This document shows positions 20,159-27,814 of a stretch of 64,000 nucleotides of DNA, in pieces. The DNA is taken from positions 372,001 through 436,000 of the forward strand of contig BPIC01000001.1 in the NCBI GenBank assembly GCA_026003895.1, in the 5' to 3' direction. This DNA is from Dehalococcoidia bacterium (GTDB taxonomy: Bacteria; Chloroflexota; Dehalococcoidia; SpSt-223). Numbering within the stretch: position 1 is the first letter of the stretch; the number at the start of each line of letters is the position of its first letter. A model generated the notes under the pieces. That model searched no databases. It saw only the letters and a program-made list of their open reading frames with translations, and had not been told where the DNA came from. The position numbers and the translations under genes were made by a program.

Positions 20159-20193
20159 CAGTTGTGCTCCTCACCGTCTCGCGGGTGGTGGGT

Positions 20194-21627
20194 CTATCCT
20201 TTGATACAGGCGCGCGGGCGAAGGCGCGCCACGCGGCGGGCGAGGCCAGCGGCTTCGGTTGCCTCGGCGACGAGATCGACATCCTTGTAGGCGCCAGGGG
20301 CTTCTTCCGCGACTCCTCGCATCGAGCGCGACCGGATCAGGACGCCCTGAGCGGCGAGGTTCTTCACTATCTCGTGGCCGCGCCAGCGTTGCAGCGCTTG
20401 GTGGCGGCTCATGGCGCGCCCGGCGCCATGGGATGCCGAGGCGAACGCCCGCGCTTCGCTGGTGGGCATTCCCGCCATCAGGTAGGAGGCGGTTCCCATG
20501 CTGCCGCCGATGACGACCGGCTGGCCAACCGCGCGGTAGCGAGCTGGCAGCGACGCATGTCCGGGGCCAAAGGCCCGGGTGGCGCCCTTGCGATGGACGT
20601 ACAGCAGCCGCGGGGATCCCTCGACGTCGTGGATCTCGGCTTTGCAGGTATTGTGGGAGACGTCGAAGAGGGTTTCGATCTCCAGCTGGCGGAAGAGCGG
20701 CGCCAACGCCTTGCGGGTGAGATGGGTCAGGATTTGGCGATTCGCGAGCGCGCAGTTGATCGCTGCCCGCATGGCGCCGAGATATTGCTGCCCTTCGGGC
20801 GACTCGATGGGAGCGCAGGCAAGCTCGCGATCGGGGAGGGCGATGCCGAGCCGGCTCGCTGCCCGGGCGAGCGAGACCAGATAGTCGGTGCCGATCTGGT
20901 GGCCGAGTCCGCGCGATCCGCAGTGGATCGAAATAAGGACTTGGCCGGGCTCGATGCCGAAGGCGAGCGCTGCCTCCCGATCGTAGATCTGGTCGACGAC
21001 CTGAACCTCGAGGTAGTGGTTGCCGGAGCCAAGCGTTCCCATCTCGCCGAGTTGGCGCCGTTTGGCCAAGTCGGAGACGGCGGAGGGCACTGCGCCCGCC
21101 ATTTTGCCGTGCTCCTCGATGTAGTCGAGGTCGGTGGGCGTCCCGTAGCCGTGCTCGACGGCCCACACGGCGCCACCAAGCAGCACCTCGTCGATCTGGC
21201 TCAGCGTGAGGCGAAGCGCTCCTTCGGCGCCAAGCCCGGCCGGGATGGTATCGAACAGGGCATCAGCAACAGCGGTGAGCGTTCCTGCGAGGTCGGCCTC
21301 GCGCAGAGAGGTGCGTAGACAGCGGACGCCGCAGGAGATATCGAAGCCCACGCCGCCGGCCGAGATGACGCCTCCGGCGGCAGGGTCGAAGGCGGCGACG
21401 CCGCCGATGGGAAAGCCATAGCCCCAGTGTGCATCCGGCATGGTCATGGCCGCGCCGACCAACCCGGGCAGTCGAGCGACGTTGAGGAGTTGCTCGATCA
21501 CCTTCTCGTCCATGCTGATGAGCAATGGTTCGCTTCCGTAGAGCAGGACCGGCGCTCGGGTTTCGCCCGGCGCTAGCGGCACGGTCCAGCGATAGGGGTC
21601 AAGGCGTTGGAGCTTGGCGAGATCCAT
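20194..21627 (-). CDS. rtcB: RNA ligase RtcB
   Basis: A 477-residue GTP- and Mn2+-dependent RNA ligase that joins 2',3'-cyclic phosphate and 5'-OH ends, used in RNA repair and tRNA splicing. Visible signatures are GGVGFDISCGVR (metal-binding Asp and Cys, about residues 92-103), HCGSRGLGHQ, FDVSHNTCK and SHGAGRAMSR, which carries the guanylylated His. The length is normal. It lies directly downstream of its activator archease (12-base gap) and upstream of the class II RNR, so one leftward transcript is likely. Confidence 0.95.
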   Translation of the reverse strand: MDLAKLQRLDPYRWTVPLAPGETRAPVLLYGSEPLLISMDEKVIEQLLNVARLPGLVGAAMTMPDAHWGYGFPIGGVAAFDPAAGGVISAGGVGFDISCGVRCLRTSLREADLAGTLTAVADALFDTIPAGLGAEGALRLTLSQIDEVLLGGAVWAVEHGYGTPTDLDYIEEHGKMAGAVPSAVSDLAKRRQLGEMGTLGSGNHYLEVQVVDQIYDREAALAFGIEPGQVLISIHCGSRGLGHQIGTDYLVSLARAASRLGIALPDRELACAPIESPEGQQYLGAMRAAINCALANRQILTHLTRKALAPLFRQLEIETLFDVSHNTCKAEIHDVEGSPRLLYVHRKGATRAFGPGHASLPARYRAVGQPVVIGGSMGTASYLMAGMPTSEARAFASASHGAGRAMSRHQALQRWRGHEIVKNLAAQGVLIRSRSMRGVAEEAPGAYKDVDLVAEATEAAGLARRVARLRPRACIKG

Positions 21628-21639
21628 GGCGGGCTCCTG

Positions 21640-22050
21640 TTAGACGTCAAGGATGCAGCGAGCTTCCCAACTTCCGTTCCGCTGCTCGACGGCGAGGGCA
21701 GTAAGCGTCGCGCCCTTCACTTCTACGCCACGCTCGAGGTCGGCCCGCCACGGCTCGCCGCTGGCCTCGCCGGTCCAATGGCTGCCGTCCCGGGTGAGGC
21801 GGAAGCGGCCGAACACGAGCCCAGCGGCGCGGGCCTCAGCGAGAAGACGGTTGAGCCACACGACGAGCGCGAGTTCGTGGTCGGGCTCGTCGAACGTGAA
21901 CTGGACGGACGTCGTTGGTCGGACAGCGTCCAGATTCACCATCAGCGCGAACATCCCCTCGGCAGCTGCCACGAAGGCAGCTTCGAGGCTGTCGCCCCGG
22001 CCAATCACGCCGATATCGGCATCGTGATCGAAGTAGGAATAGGTCGTCAT
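21640..22050 (-). CDS. Archease, RtcB activator
   Basis: A 136-residue archease that helps RtcB form its guanylate adduct and turn over. The N-terminal DHDADIG holds the metal-binding Asp residues, and EVKGATLTAL is the conserved C-terminal strand-helix. Its ATG overlaps one of the two possible ends of the broken phosphoribosyltransferase gene (ATGA). Gene order archease-rtcB is widely conserved. Confidence 0.92.
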   Translation of the reverse strand: MTTYSYFDHDADIGVIGRGDSLEAAFVAAAEGMFALMVNLDAVRPTTSVQFTFDEPDHELALVVWLNRLLAEARAAGLVFGRFRLTRDGSHWTGEASGEPWRADLERGVEVKGATLTALAVEQRNGSWEARCILDV

Positions 22051-22733
22051 GGCTCACTGGCGGCTTGGAGCCGCCGGCGGTTCCTTGCTGGCGGGATCGG
22101 GGCGCGGCGCCCCAGCTTCTCGCACCATCTGCTCGATCTTGGGATCCTCAACAGACTCGACGTGTTCGGCGCATCTCCTGCTCGCGCCGAACCAATGTGG
22201 GGCGGCGCGGGCGACGACGGCGTCCGTCGCGCCGTGGGCCTTGAGCGTCCCGTTCGGCGAGGCAACGGGAACGGCAGCGACGACCCGCGCCGGCTGCTGC
22301 CGGCGTGCGGCGCGATCGGCTGGAAGGCTCGTCGCGTCGGTGGCCATCCCACGGAAGCGTGCTCGCGGGGTTCGGCCTCGGCTCGCCGAGCTGGGACCGT
22401 GTCGAGACAGCGGGCTGGCGCGTCGAGGCGATCGATCATCGCGCGGTTAAGATATCTCCCGCCGTTGGCCTTCACGGCGCCGCTGGCTCGTTTGGGATTT
22501 GCTAGCGCACCGACGCTCGGTGTGAAGCCGTTGTCCACCTCGGCGCTCTCCCCCTCGACCACGTGGGCGGCGACTGCCCTGCTGCCACGGGGAATGGCGA
22601 GCACCATTGGCCGCTCATTACGAAGCCACGCGAGCGCCCTGCTGCCGGCTGATCGATGCGGAACGATCGCTTGTGCCGTTTGCCCTTGTTCGGTCATCGC
22701 ATCCTCGCTGGTTGCCGAAGCGTTGCGGCTCAC
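22047..22733 (-). pseudogene. Pseudogene: phosphoribosyltransferase with internal deletion
   Basis: The first reading frame (GTG at 22733, overlapping the stop of prs) runs well to about 22355: MVLAIPRGSRAVAAHVV, then GALANPKRASGAVKANGGRY and RAEAEPREHAS, matching the start of the intact paralogue at 24366-25064. The C-terminal half is in another frame ending at 22054: GMATDATSLPADRAARRQQ, then ARVVAAVPVASP and PHWFGA. At the joint about 20-25 codons are missing, including the VILVDDG part of the PRPP-binding loop, and the frame is lost. This is a real deletion, not a one-base slip. The original first frame happens to stay open to 22047, next to the archease start. Confidence 0.7.
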
Positions 22734-23677
22734 TGGGCCGCGATTGAGCGGCTCGACGAATGGTCGGCGTGCAAGCGGGCAATGGTCTCGGCAAGGAGCG
22801 TTCGCACCGAGACAACCTCGAATTGCGGTGGCAGGTCCCCACCGGGCAAGACGGTATCGGTGACGAGGCCTCGCTGGATCGGCAGCCTCGCGAGGCGGCT
22901 GGCCGCGCCAGCGACGAAGACGCCGTGGGTCGCGGCGACGACGATCTCGGGCCGGCAGTGGTTGGCGAGGAGGGTTTCGATTGCGGCCTCGATCGTGCCG
23001 CCGGTGGTGATCATGTCGTCGACGAGTAACGGTGCTTGGCCGCGAACATCGCCCATGATGCCCCGGACTTGGACGGTGTGGCCGCTGACGCGCGTCTTGT
23101 GGATCAGGGCGACCGGCAGATCGAGCTCAGCAGCGTAGCGTTCGGCAAGCCTGACCGCGCCGAGATCGGGAGCGACGATGACCGACGGTGGCGGCGCTAT
23201 GCTGCGAACGGCGGTGGCGAGCGTTGGCACGACGCTGACGGTCTCGACGGGGATGGAGAAGAAGCCTTCCAACGATGGCGAATGCGGGTCGACCACGACG
23301 AGGCGCTCGATCTGGGCGAGCTGGAGAATGTCGGCAACGACGCGTGCGGCGATCGGGTGGGACGCCTCGTCGCGACGGTCCTGCCGGGCGTAGCCGAAGT
23401 AGGGAACGAGCGCGATCAGCCGGCGGGCGCCGGCGCGCCGGCTGGCGTCGGCGAGCAGCAGGAATTCGATCAGATGGGCGTCGGCCGGCGGGCTGGTTGG
23501 CTGGATGAGGTAGACGTCGCGTCCTTGGACGGACTCCTCCAGCCTGACGTGCGCCTCGTGGTCCGGGTAGCGGTCCACGATCGCCTTGCCAAGCGGCAAG
23601 CCGAGATAGTCGGCGATCGCCTCGGCGAGCGGGCGATTGGCCGAGCCACTGAGGAGAACGGCGGCAGCGGTCAGCAT
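22730..23677 (-). CDS. prs: Ribose-phosphate pyrophosphokinase (PRPP synthetase)
   Basis: A 315-residue enzyme making PRPP from ribose-5-phosphate and ATP. Motifs: GSANRPLAEAIADYLG at the start, the ATP loop region around YFGYARQDRR (about residues 95-105), VVVDPHSP, and the PRPP-binding LLVDDMITTGGT. The ATG at 23677 has GAAGGGA upstream; 76 upstream in-frame residues look like shadow sequence. It heads a leftward group (prs, broken PRTase, archease, rtcB, nrdJ). In this setting it may supply PRPP to the nearby phosphoribosyltransferases; a second housekeeping prs elsewhere would be expected. Confidence 0.9.
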   Translation of the reverse strand: MLTAAAVLLSGSANRPLAEAIADYLGLPLGKAIVDRYPDHEAHVRLEESVQGRDVYLIQPTSPPADAHLIEFLLLADASRRAGARRLIALVPYFGYARQDRRDEASHPIAARVVADILQLAQIERLVVVDPHSPSLEGFFSIPVETVSVVPTLATAVRSIAPPPSVIVAPDLGAVRLAERYAAELDLPVALIHKTRVSGHTVQVRGIMGDVRGQAPLLVDDMITTGGTIEAAIETLLANHCRPEIVVAATHGVFVAGAASRLARLPIQRGLVTDTVLPGGDLPPQFEVVSVRTLLAETIARLHADHSSSRSIAAQ

Positions 23678-23868
23678 GCTGGCCAGTCCCTTCCGTTCGC
23701 TCGAGCGAGCACCTCGACGCCGCGTCAGCGGCGGTGCGTCTTTGGTCTCTCCCCGGCGAGCGCCCGGCGCATTGTGGTGGCGCGGCGGTGACGGCCGCGC
23801 GACACATCGAGCGTACTGCGCGTGGCGGTCGATCGCGAGTGCCGAGAGGACCGCCGATAAGGGACCGT

Positions 23869-24324
23869 TCAGCCCATCACGGTGGGGAGGTCGGGCTTCT
23901 CGCAACGACCGGTCTTCTCGCTCAGCCGAATGCGGTAGACGATTGCGCTGGTGGTGAGCACGTCAGGAGTTTCATCGGGTGCGCGGGCGGTTTTGCTGGT
24001 GAGGAGCGGAAGGAATCGCCGCATCAAGACCGCCATCCCAGCGCGGGCATCCTCTCCGGTCAATTCTTCGTAGCGGCCCCAAGCGATCACACTCTCCCAA
24101 TTGACCTGACTTTGGACATCCTCGACTTCAAAGCAGACTTCCGGGTTCTCGCGCATCATGGCGATCTTCAACCCGAAGGAGGAATGCCCGTAGATCGACT
24201 CGCCGTCATAGGCGTAAGTGATCGGGACGACGTAGGTACGCCCGCCGGCGTGACATCCAATCCGGCCGGTCAACTGAGAATGCAGGACGCGCTCGATCTG
24301 TTCGTTGGTCAGTGTTCCAAGCAT
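23869..24324 (-). CDS. Pyridoxamine 5'-phosphate oxidase-like flavoprotein
   Basis: A 151-residue single-domain split-barrel protein of the PPOX/nitroimidazole-resistance type, expected to bind FMN or F420. It opens with IERVLHSQLTGRIGCHA and YVVPITYAYDGESIYGHSS, the classic first strands, and later EVCFEVEDV and WESVIAWGRYEEL. The start at 24324 is preceded by GGAGGA; the longer upstream frame is Arg/His-rich shadow. Proteins of this family are found in the mycobacterial dormancy regulon. It follows a phosphoribosyltransferase gene by 41 bases. Confidence 0.88.
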   Translation of the reverse strand: MLGTLTNEQIERVLHSQLTGRIGCHAGGRTYVVPITYAYDGESIYGHSSFGLKIAMMRENPEVCFEVEDVQSQVNWESVIAWGRYEELTGEDARAGMAVLMRRFLPLLTSKTARAPDETPDVLTTSAIVYRIRLSEKTGRCEKPDLPTVMG

Positions 24325-24365
24325 GCCGTCCTCCAGCCCGTGGATGCCCTCCTGCTGCCAGGGTT

Positions 24366-25064
24366 CTATCCGGCCGGGTTGCTGCTTTTGGGCTGAGCGT
24401 GCTGTTGCAGCAGCGCGGTGATCTCGGCATCGGTGGGAAGATCGAAGCGCTGATAGTGGTCGGCGGTGTGGTGGAAGGGCGATGGCTGAAAAAGGGAGAT
24501 GACGGCATCGGCGACGCCTTCGACGATGCGACATGCCTTCGGATCGCAGACGGGGACGGCGACGACCACTTTTGTGGGGTGGTGATGCCGAACCGCACGA
24601 ACGGCGGCTACGATCGTGGTGGCGACCGCCAGCCCATCATCGACGAGAATGACGGTCCGGTCGCGCAAGAAGGCAGGGCGAAGGGGGCCGCGAAGCTGGT
24701 GTTCACGGCGCTCCGCTTCGGCCCGGCTTTGGGCGGTTGCTCGTTGGACGAAGGTCTCTGACACGCCAAGCCCGGCGATCGCCTCGTCGTTCAGCGCTAG
24801 TTCGCCGCTGGCTGCGACCGCGCCGAGCGCGATCTCCTCGTGTCCCGGCGCGACGATGGGTTGAACCACAAGGATGTTCAATTCCAGACCAAGCCGCTGG
24901 GCGATCTCCGCGGCGACCGGGACACCGCCCGGCGGGATCGCGAGAACAACGGGCCGATCCTTTGCATAGCTCGCAACCGCGGTTGCGAGCTGGGCTCCGG
25001 CGGCCTGCCGGTCGCGGAGAAGGGGGAAGTGGGGGCTGGCTGGCTCGGTTCGTGGTGCGTCCAT
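24366..25064 (-). CDS. Phosphoribosyltransferase family protein (intact paralogue)
   Basis: A 232-residue type I phosphoribosyltransferase-fold protein. VVLAIPPGGVPVAAEIAQRL opens the core, the PRPP loop is VILVDDGLAVATT (about residues 145-157), and VVVAVPVCDP follows. The hood region typical of uracil or adenine enzymes is not evident, so the acceptor base is unknown; related stand-alone proteins occur in stress and dormancy gene sets. Ribosome binding site GAGGGA before the ATG at 25064. It is the intact version of the broken gene at 22047-22733. Confidence 0.85.
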   Translation of the reverse strand: MDAPRTEPASPHFPLLRDRQAAGAQLATAVASYAKDRPVVLAIPPGGVPVAAEIAQRLGLELNILVVQPIVAPGHEEIALGAVAASGELALNDEAIAGLGVSETFVQRATAQSRAEAERREHQLRGPLRPAFLRDRTVILVDDGLAVATTIVAAVRAVRHHHPTKVVVAVPVCDPKACRIVEGVADAVISLFQPSPFHHTADHYQRFDLPTDAEITALLQQHAQPKSSNPAG

Positions 25065-25218
25065 GGGTTCCCTCGTTGTCCGGCACAGCCGATCGCTGTG
25101 CTCTTGGATGCTCGCCGCACTGATGATTGGTCTGCACCGGCGCCTTGAATAGAGTAGCCCGGCCTACCGTTGTCCGGCCATTTGGCGGAGATTGCCGAAC
25201 AGGTTGGCCTCGCGCCCA

Positions 25219-25237
25219 GCGTGCCGAGCGGCCCGGC
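25219..25237 (-). terminator. Weak hairpin downstream of the SDR gene
   Basis: GTGCCG and CGGCAC pair around a 7-base loop just after the SDR stop. There is no T-tract on the minus strand, so termination is only suggested. Confidence 0.25.
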
Positions 25238-25241
25238 ACGG

Positions 25242-26039
25242 TTAGCTCAGCAGGTAACCGCCGTCGACCACGATGAGTTCGCCGGTGATGTAGTCGGCGG
25301 CGGAGCTGGCGAGAAACAGCGCGACGCGGGCGATTTCGTCCGGGTCTCCCATCCGCTTGAGCGGTAGCCGAGCGAGGAAGCTGGCGGCGGCGTGTTCTGA
25401 GCCTCCAGCGAGTTGCGCGAAGTGCTGGGCAGCTGCTGCCGCGCCTGGTGTGGCGATTCCACCCGGTGCGATTGCGTTGACGAGGATGCCGAAGGGTGCG
25501 AGCTCCAGTGCGAGCGCCTTGGTGAGCATCACCAGCCCTCCCTTCGACGCGTCGTAGTGGGCGAGCGCACCGGTCGGGTGCAGGGCGTCGATCGAGGCAA
25601 TGTTGATGATCCGGCCGGGGTGACCAGCGGCGATCATGGCCTTGGCAGCGGCCTGAGAGAAGAAGAAGGGGCCTCGCAAGTTGGTGTTGAGAACGCGATC
25701 CCACTGCTCTGGAGTGATCTGCAGTGCCGGGGTGAAGGGGAAAATCCCGGCATTGTTGACGAGAATGTCGAGCCGGCCGAAGCGCTCACTCGCTTGGCGG
25801 ACGACCTCCTGTCCGTGGTCGGGGTTGGCGGCGTCGGCGGTCATCGCTTCGCAGCTGTGACCGCTGGCGCGGATCGCTTCGGCCGTGCCCCGTACGGCGG
25901 GTTCGTCGATATCGGTGATCAGGACCCGGGCGCCCGCCTCGGCGAAGCGCATGGCGATTGCTTGGCCGATCCCTTTGGCGCCGCCGGTGACAACAGCGCT
26001 CTTGCCGGCAAGCGAGAACAACTCAGCAAGCTGGAGCAT
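25242..26039 (-). CDS. Short-chain dehydrogenase/reductase (SDR)
   Basis: A 265-residue classical SDR. The cofactor motif is VVTGGAKGIGQA (T-G-x3-G-x-G, about residues 16-27), an Asp at the end of beta-2 (ITDID) favours NAD(H), NNAG is present, and the Ser-Tyr-Lys site is NIAS...YDASK. The C-terminal VVDGGYLLS is typical of sugar or acyl alcohol dehydrogenases. The ATG at 26039 is preceded by GGAGG at seven bases. Substrate not predictable. It probably belongs to its own transcript. Confidence 0.9.
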   Translation of the reverse strand: MLQLAELFSLAGKSAVVTGGAKGIGQAIAMRFAEAGARVLITDIDEPAVRGTAEAIRASGHSCEAMTADAANPDHGQEVVRQASERFGRLDILVNNAGIFPFTPALQITPEQWDRVLNTNLRGPFFFSQAAAKAMIAAGHPGRIINIASIDALHPTGALAHYDASKGGLVMLTKALALELAPFGILVNAIAPGGIATPGAAAAAQHFAQLAGGSEHAAASFLARLPLKRMGDPDEIARVALFLASSAADYITGELIVVDGGYLLS

Positions 26040-26191
26040 GGCGCAACCTCCGCAGTGACTGGTCGCACGATACGCAGCGGGAGGGCGCCGGACACGTGCC
26101 ACATGTCCTTCCTTGAGCGGGCGACTCGGGCGGTCCCTCGGGGGCAGAGCGTGCTCCCGATTGTGGACAGCGCGGTCGTGCGCACCAGTCG

Positions 26192-27589
26192 CTATCCGCC
26201 GGCGCGTCCGCGAGCGGCGCGAGGGCGCGCTTCTTCGGCGGCGTAGAGGGCGAGGGCGAGCGCCATGACGAAGTCGTCGTGACCTTCGGCAGGGTCGACG
26301 AAGAGTGCGAGTTGGCCGTTGGGGCGGTGCGCGGTGCGGGCGAGCGCGAGCTCGTGCCAGGCGCGGCGGAGCTCGGGGTCATCGCCCGCCGGCAGGGTGA
26401 GGCGACCGGCTGGAACAGCGGCGAGCAGGCGAAAGGCGAGGTCGGATTTGGCAGCGGCGGTGAAGTGAAACGGCTCGACGCGCGAACCGAGTGTGTCGCG
26501 GAGAAATGAGGCGACCCCAGCGCCGACACCGGTGGCATCGACGACGACGCGAGCGACGTTCCACGCTCGAAGGAGACGGACAAGCTGGGAGAAGAGGGTG
26601 GCGTGACGCTCGCCGGTCCAGATCTGGATCTGGACAACACGCAGCCCCGGTGGCAACGCGGCGATGCGCAGCCCCTCCAACGCCGGCGGCACGGTTGGTG
26701 GGATGACTTCGCCGATCACGACGACGGTCGAATCGCGCCGCCGGCGGCGGGCGCCCCGTGCGGCCTCGTCGCTTTCCTCGGCCTCTCCAGCGAGGTCGAT
26801 GCCGGCGACATAGCGGCGGCCGGGTGTCGGCGCCGGCTGGCGCGGGTACACGCCGCGCAGGGCATCGAGTGCGCTGGCGGAGAAAGCCCGGCCCTCACCG
26901 GTGAGCGGGAGCAATGCGTATTGGGTGCGAAACAGGGGATGATCTTCGCCGAGGCGGGTGCGCTCGGCCTCGACGAAGCGGCGGTAGTCTGGGTTGAAGG
27001 CGGCTACGGTCTGCCAGTCGTATTCGAAATGGCGGCGAATGCCGTCGCGCCGTTCAAGCGCAAGATGCTCCTCCTTCGCGCGCTCAAGGAGCGTTGTGCC
27101 GTCCCACGCGGTGCCGTACAGGACGGTAGTGGCGTTGGTCGTCGCGCCCATTGGCCGGAAGTCCTTTTGGTATTTCTCGGCATCGACGTCTTGGGCTTCG
27201 TCGATTTCGAGGATCAGGCCGGCCGTTGCGCCGACGACGTTTGCGGTGGGCGCGGCGGAGAAGAACCGCATCCGGGCGCGGCCGAGGCGGATGGTCTGGC
27301 CGTGTTCCGGGATCCAGAGTGCGCCGAGGCCGGCGTCGTGGAGCCGGGCGATGAGCCGGGCCAGCGAGGTGAGGGTCTGCGGCCGGAAGGTCGGGCTCGC
27401 CTTGATGCCGTCGCCACCCTGAGCGGCGAATCGAACGAGCAAGCCCACTTCGAGCTGCGCCGAGAGTTCGTTCTTGCCAGCTTGGCGGCTCATCATGATG
27501 CTGAAGGTGCGCCCGTCACGGGCGAGGATGCTGCGCAGAATCGCGCGGAGCGGTTCGCGCTGGTAGGGACGGAGGGCGGGCATCGGCAT
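26192..27589 (-). CDS. Phage terminase large subunit (isolated gene)
   Basis: A 465-residue DNA-packaging motor protein. The ATPase half shows Walker A-like MSRQAGKN (residues 33-40) and Walker B LILEIDEAQD (125-134, with the catalytic Glu), preceded by a Q-motif-like YQRE. The nuclease half has AGIDLAG, a strand VVVDATGVG, and GHDDFVMALALALY, the three acidic clusters of an RNase H-like nuclease. The gene stands alone on the minus strand between an SDR and a binding lipoprotein, with no small terminase or portal beside it. The only virion genes in the window start at 54.6 kb on the other strand. The start is ambiguous between 27589 and 27583; GGAG favours 27589. It is intact, unlike several virion genes. 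Confidence 0.88.
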   Translation of the reverse strand: MPMPALRPYQREPLRAILRSILARDGRTFSIMMSRQAGKNELSAQLEVGLLVRFAAQGGDGIKASPTFRPQTLTSLARLIARLHDAGLGALWIPEHGQTIRLGRARMRFFSAAPTANVVGATAGLILEIDEAQDVDAEKYQKDFRPMGATTNATTVLYGTAWDGTTLLERAKEEHLALERRDGIRRHFEYDWQTVAAFNPDYRRFVEAERTRLGEDHPLFRTQYALLPLTGEGRAFSASALDALRGVYPRQPAPTPGRRYVAGIDLAGEAEESDEAARGARRRRRDSTVVVIGEVIPPTVPPALEGLRIAALPPGLRVVQIQIWTGERHATLFSQLVRLLRAWNVARVVVDATGVGAGVASFLRDTLGSRVEPFHFTAAAKSDLAFRLLAAVPAGRLTLPAGDDPELRRAWHELALARTAHRPNGQLALFVDPAEGHDDFVMALALALYAAEEARPRAARGRAGG

Positions 27590-27700
27590 TGGCGGCTCCG
27601 GACGCTGGTGCGACTCGTAGAAGTGCCGCCGGGCGCTGCGAGAGGTACGGGGTGCAAGAATTGGCAAGCGGTGGGGCAGCTGGTGGTGCCAATAGAAATC

Positions 27701-27729
27701 TCGAATTTGGTAGACGAAGATCCTATGAT
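27701..27729 (+). promoter_or_regulatory. Candidate promoter of the second binding-lipoprotein gene
   Basis: TCGAAT (27701-27706), 17 bases, TATGAT (27724-27729). The -10 is good and the -35 poor. It lies 86 bases before the ATG at 27815 in a locally AT-richer stretch. Confidence 0.35.
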
Positions 27730-27814
27730 GCACCACGAGGCGACGGTCCGTCAGGGCAGCGGGCCACCGAACGCGGCGGCGCACTACCTGGACGGCCCGT
27801 CGAGGAGGGACGCG

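Noticed and set aside
23678-23868. GGGACC-containing stretch before prs as a DosR-type box
   Set aside because: Spacing and half-sites do not fit GGGACTWWAGTCCC; resemblance is limited to one half-site.
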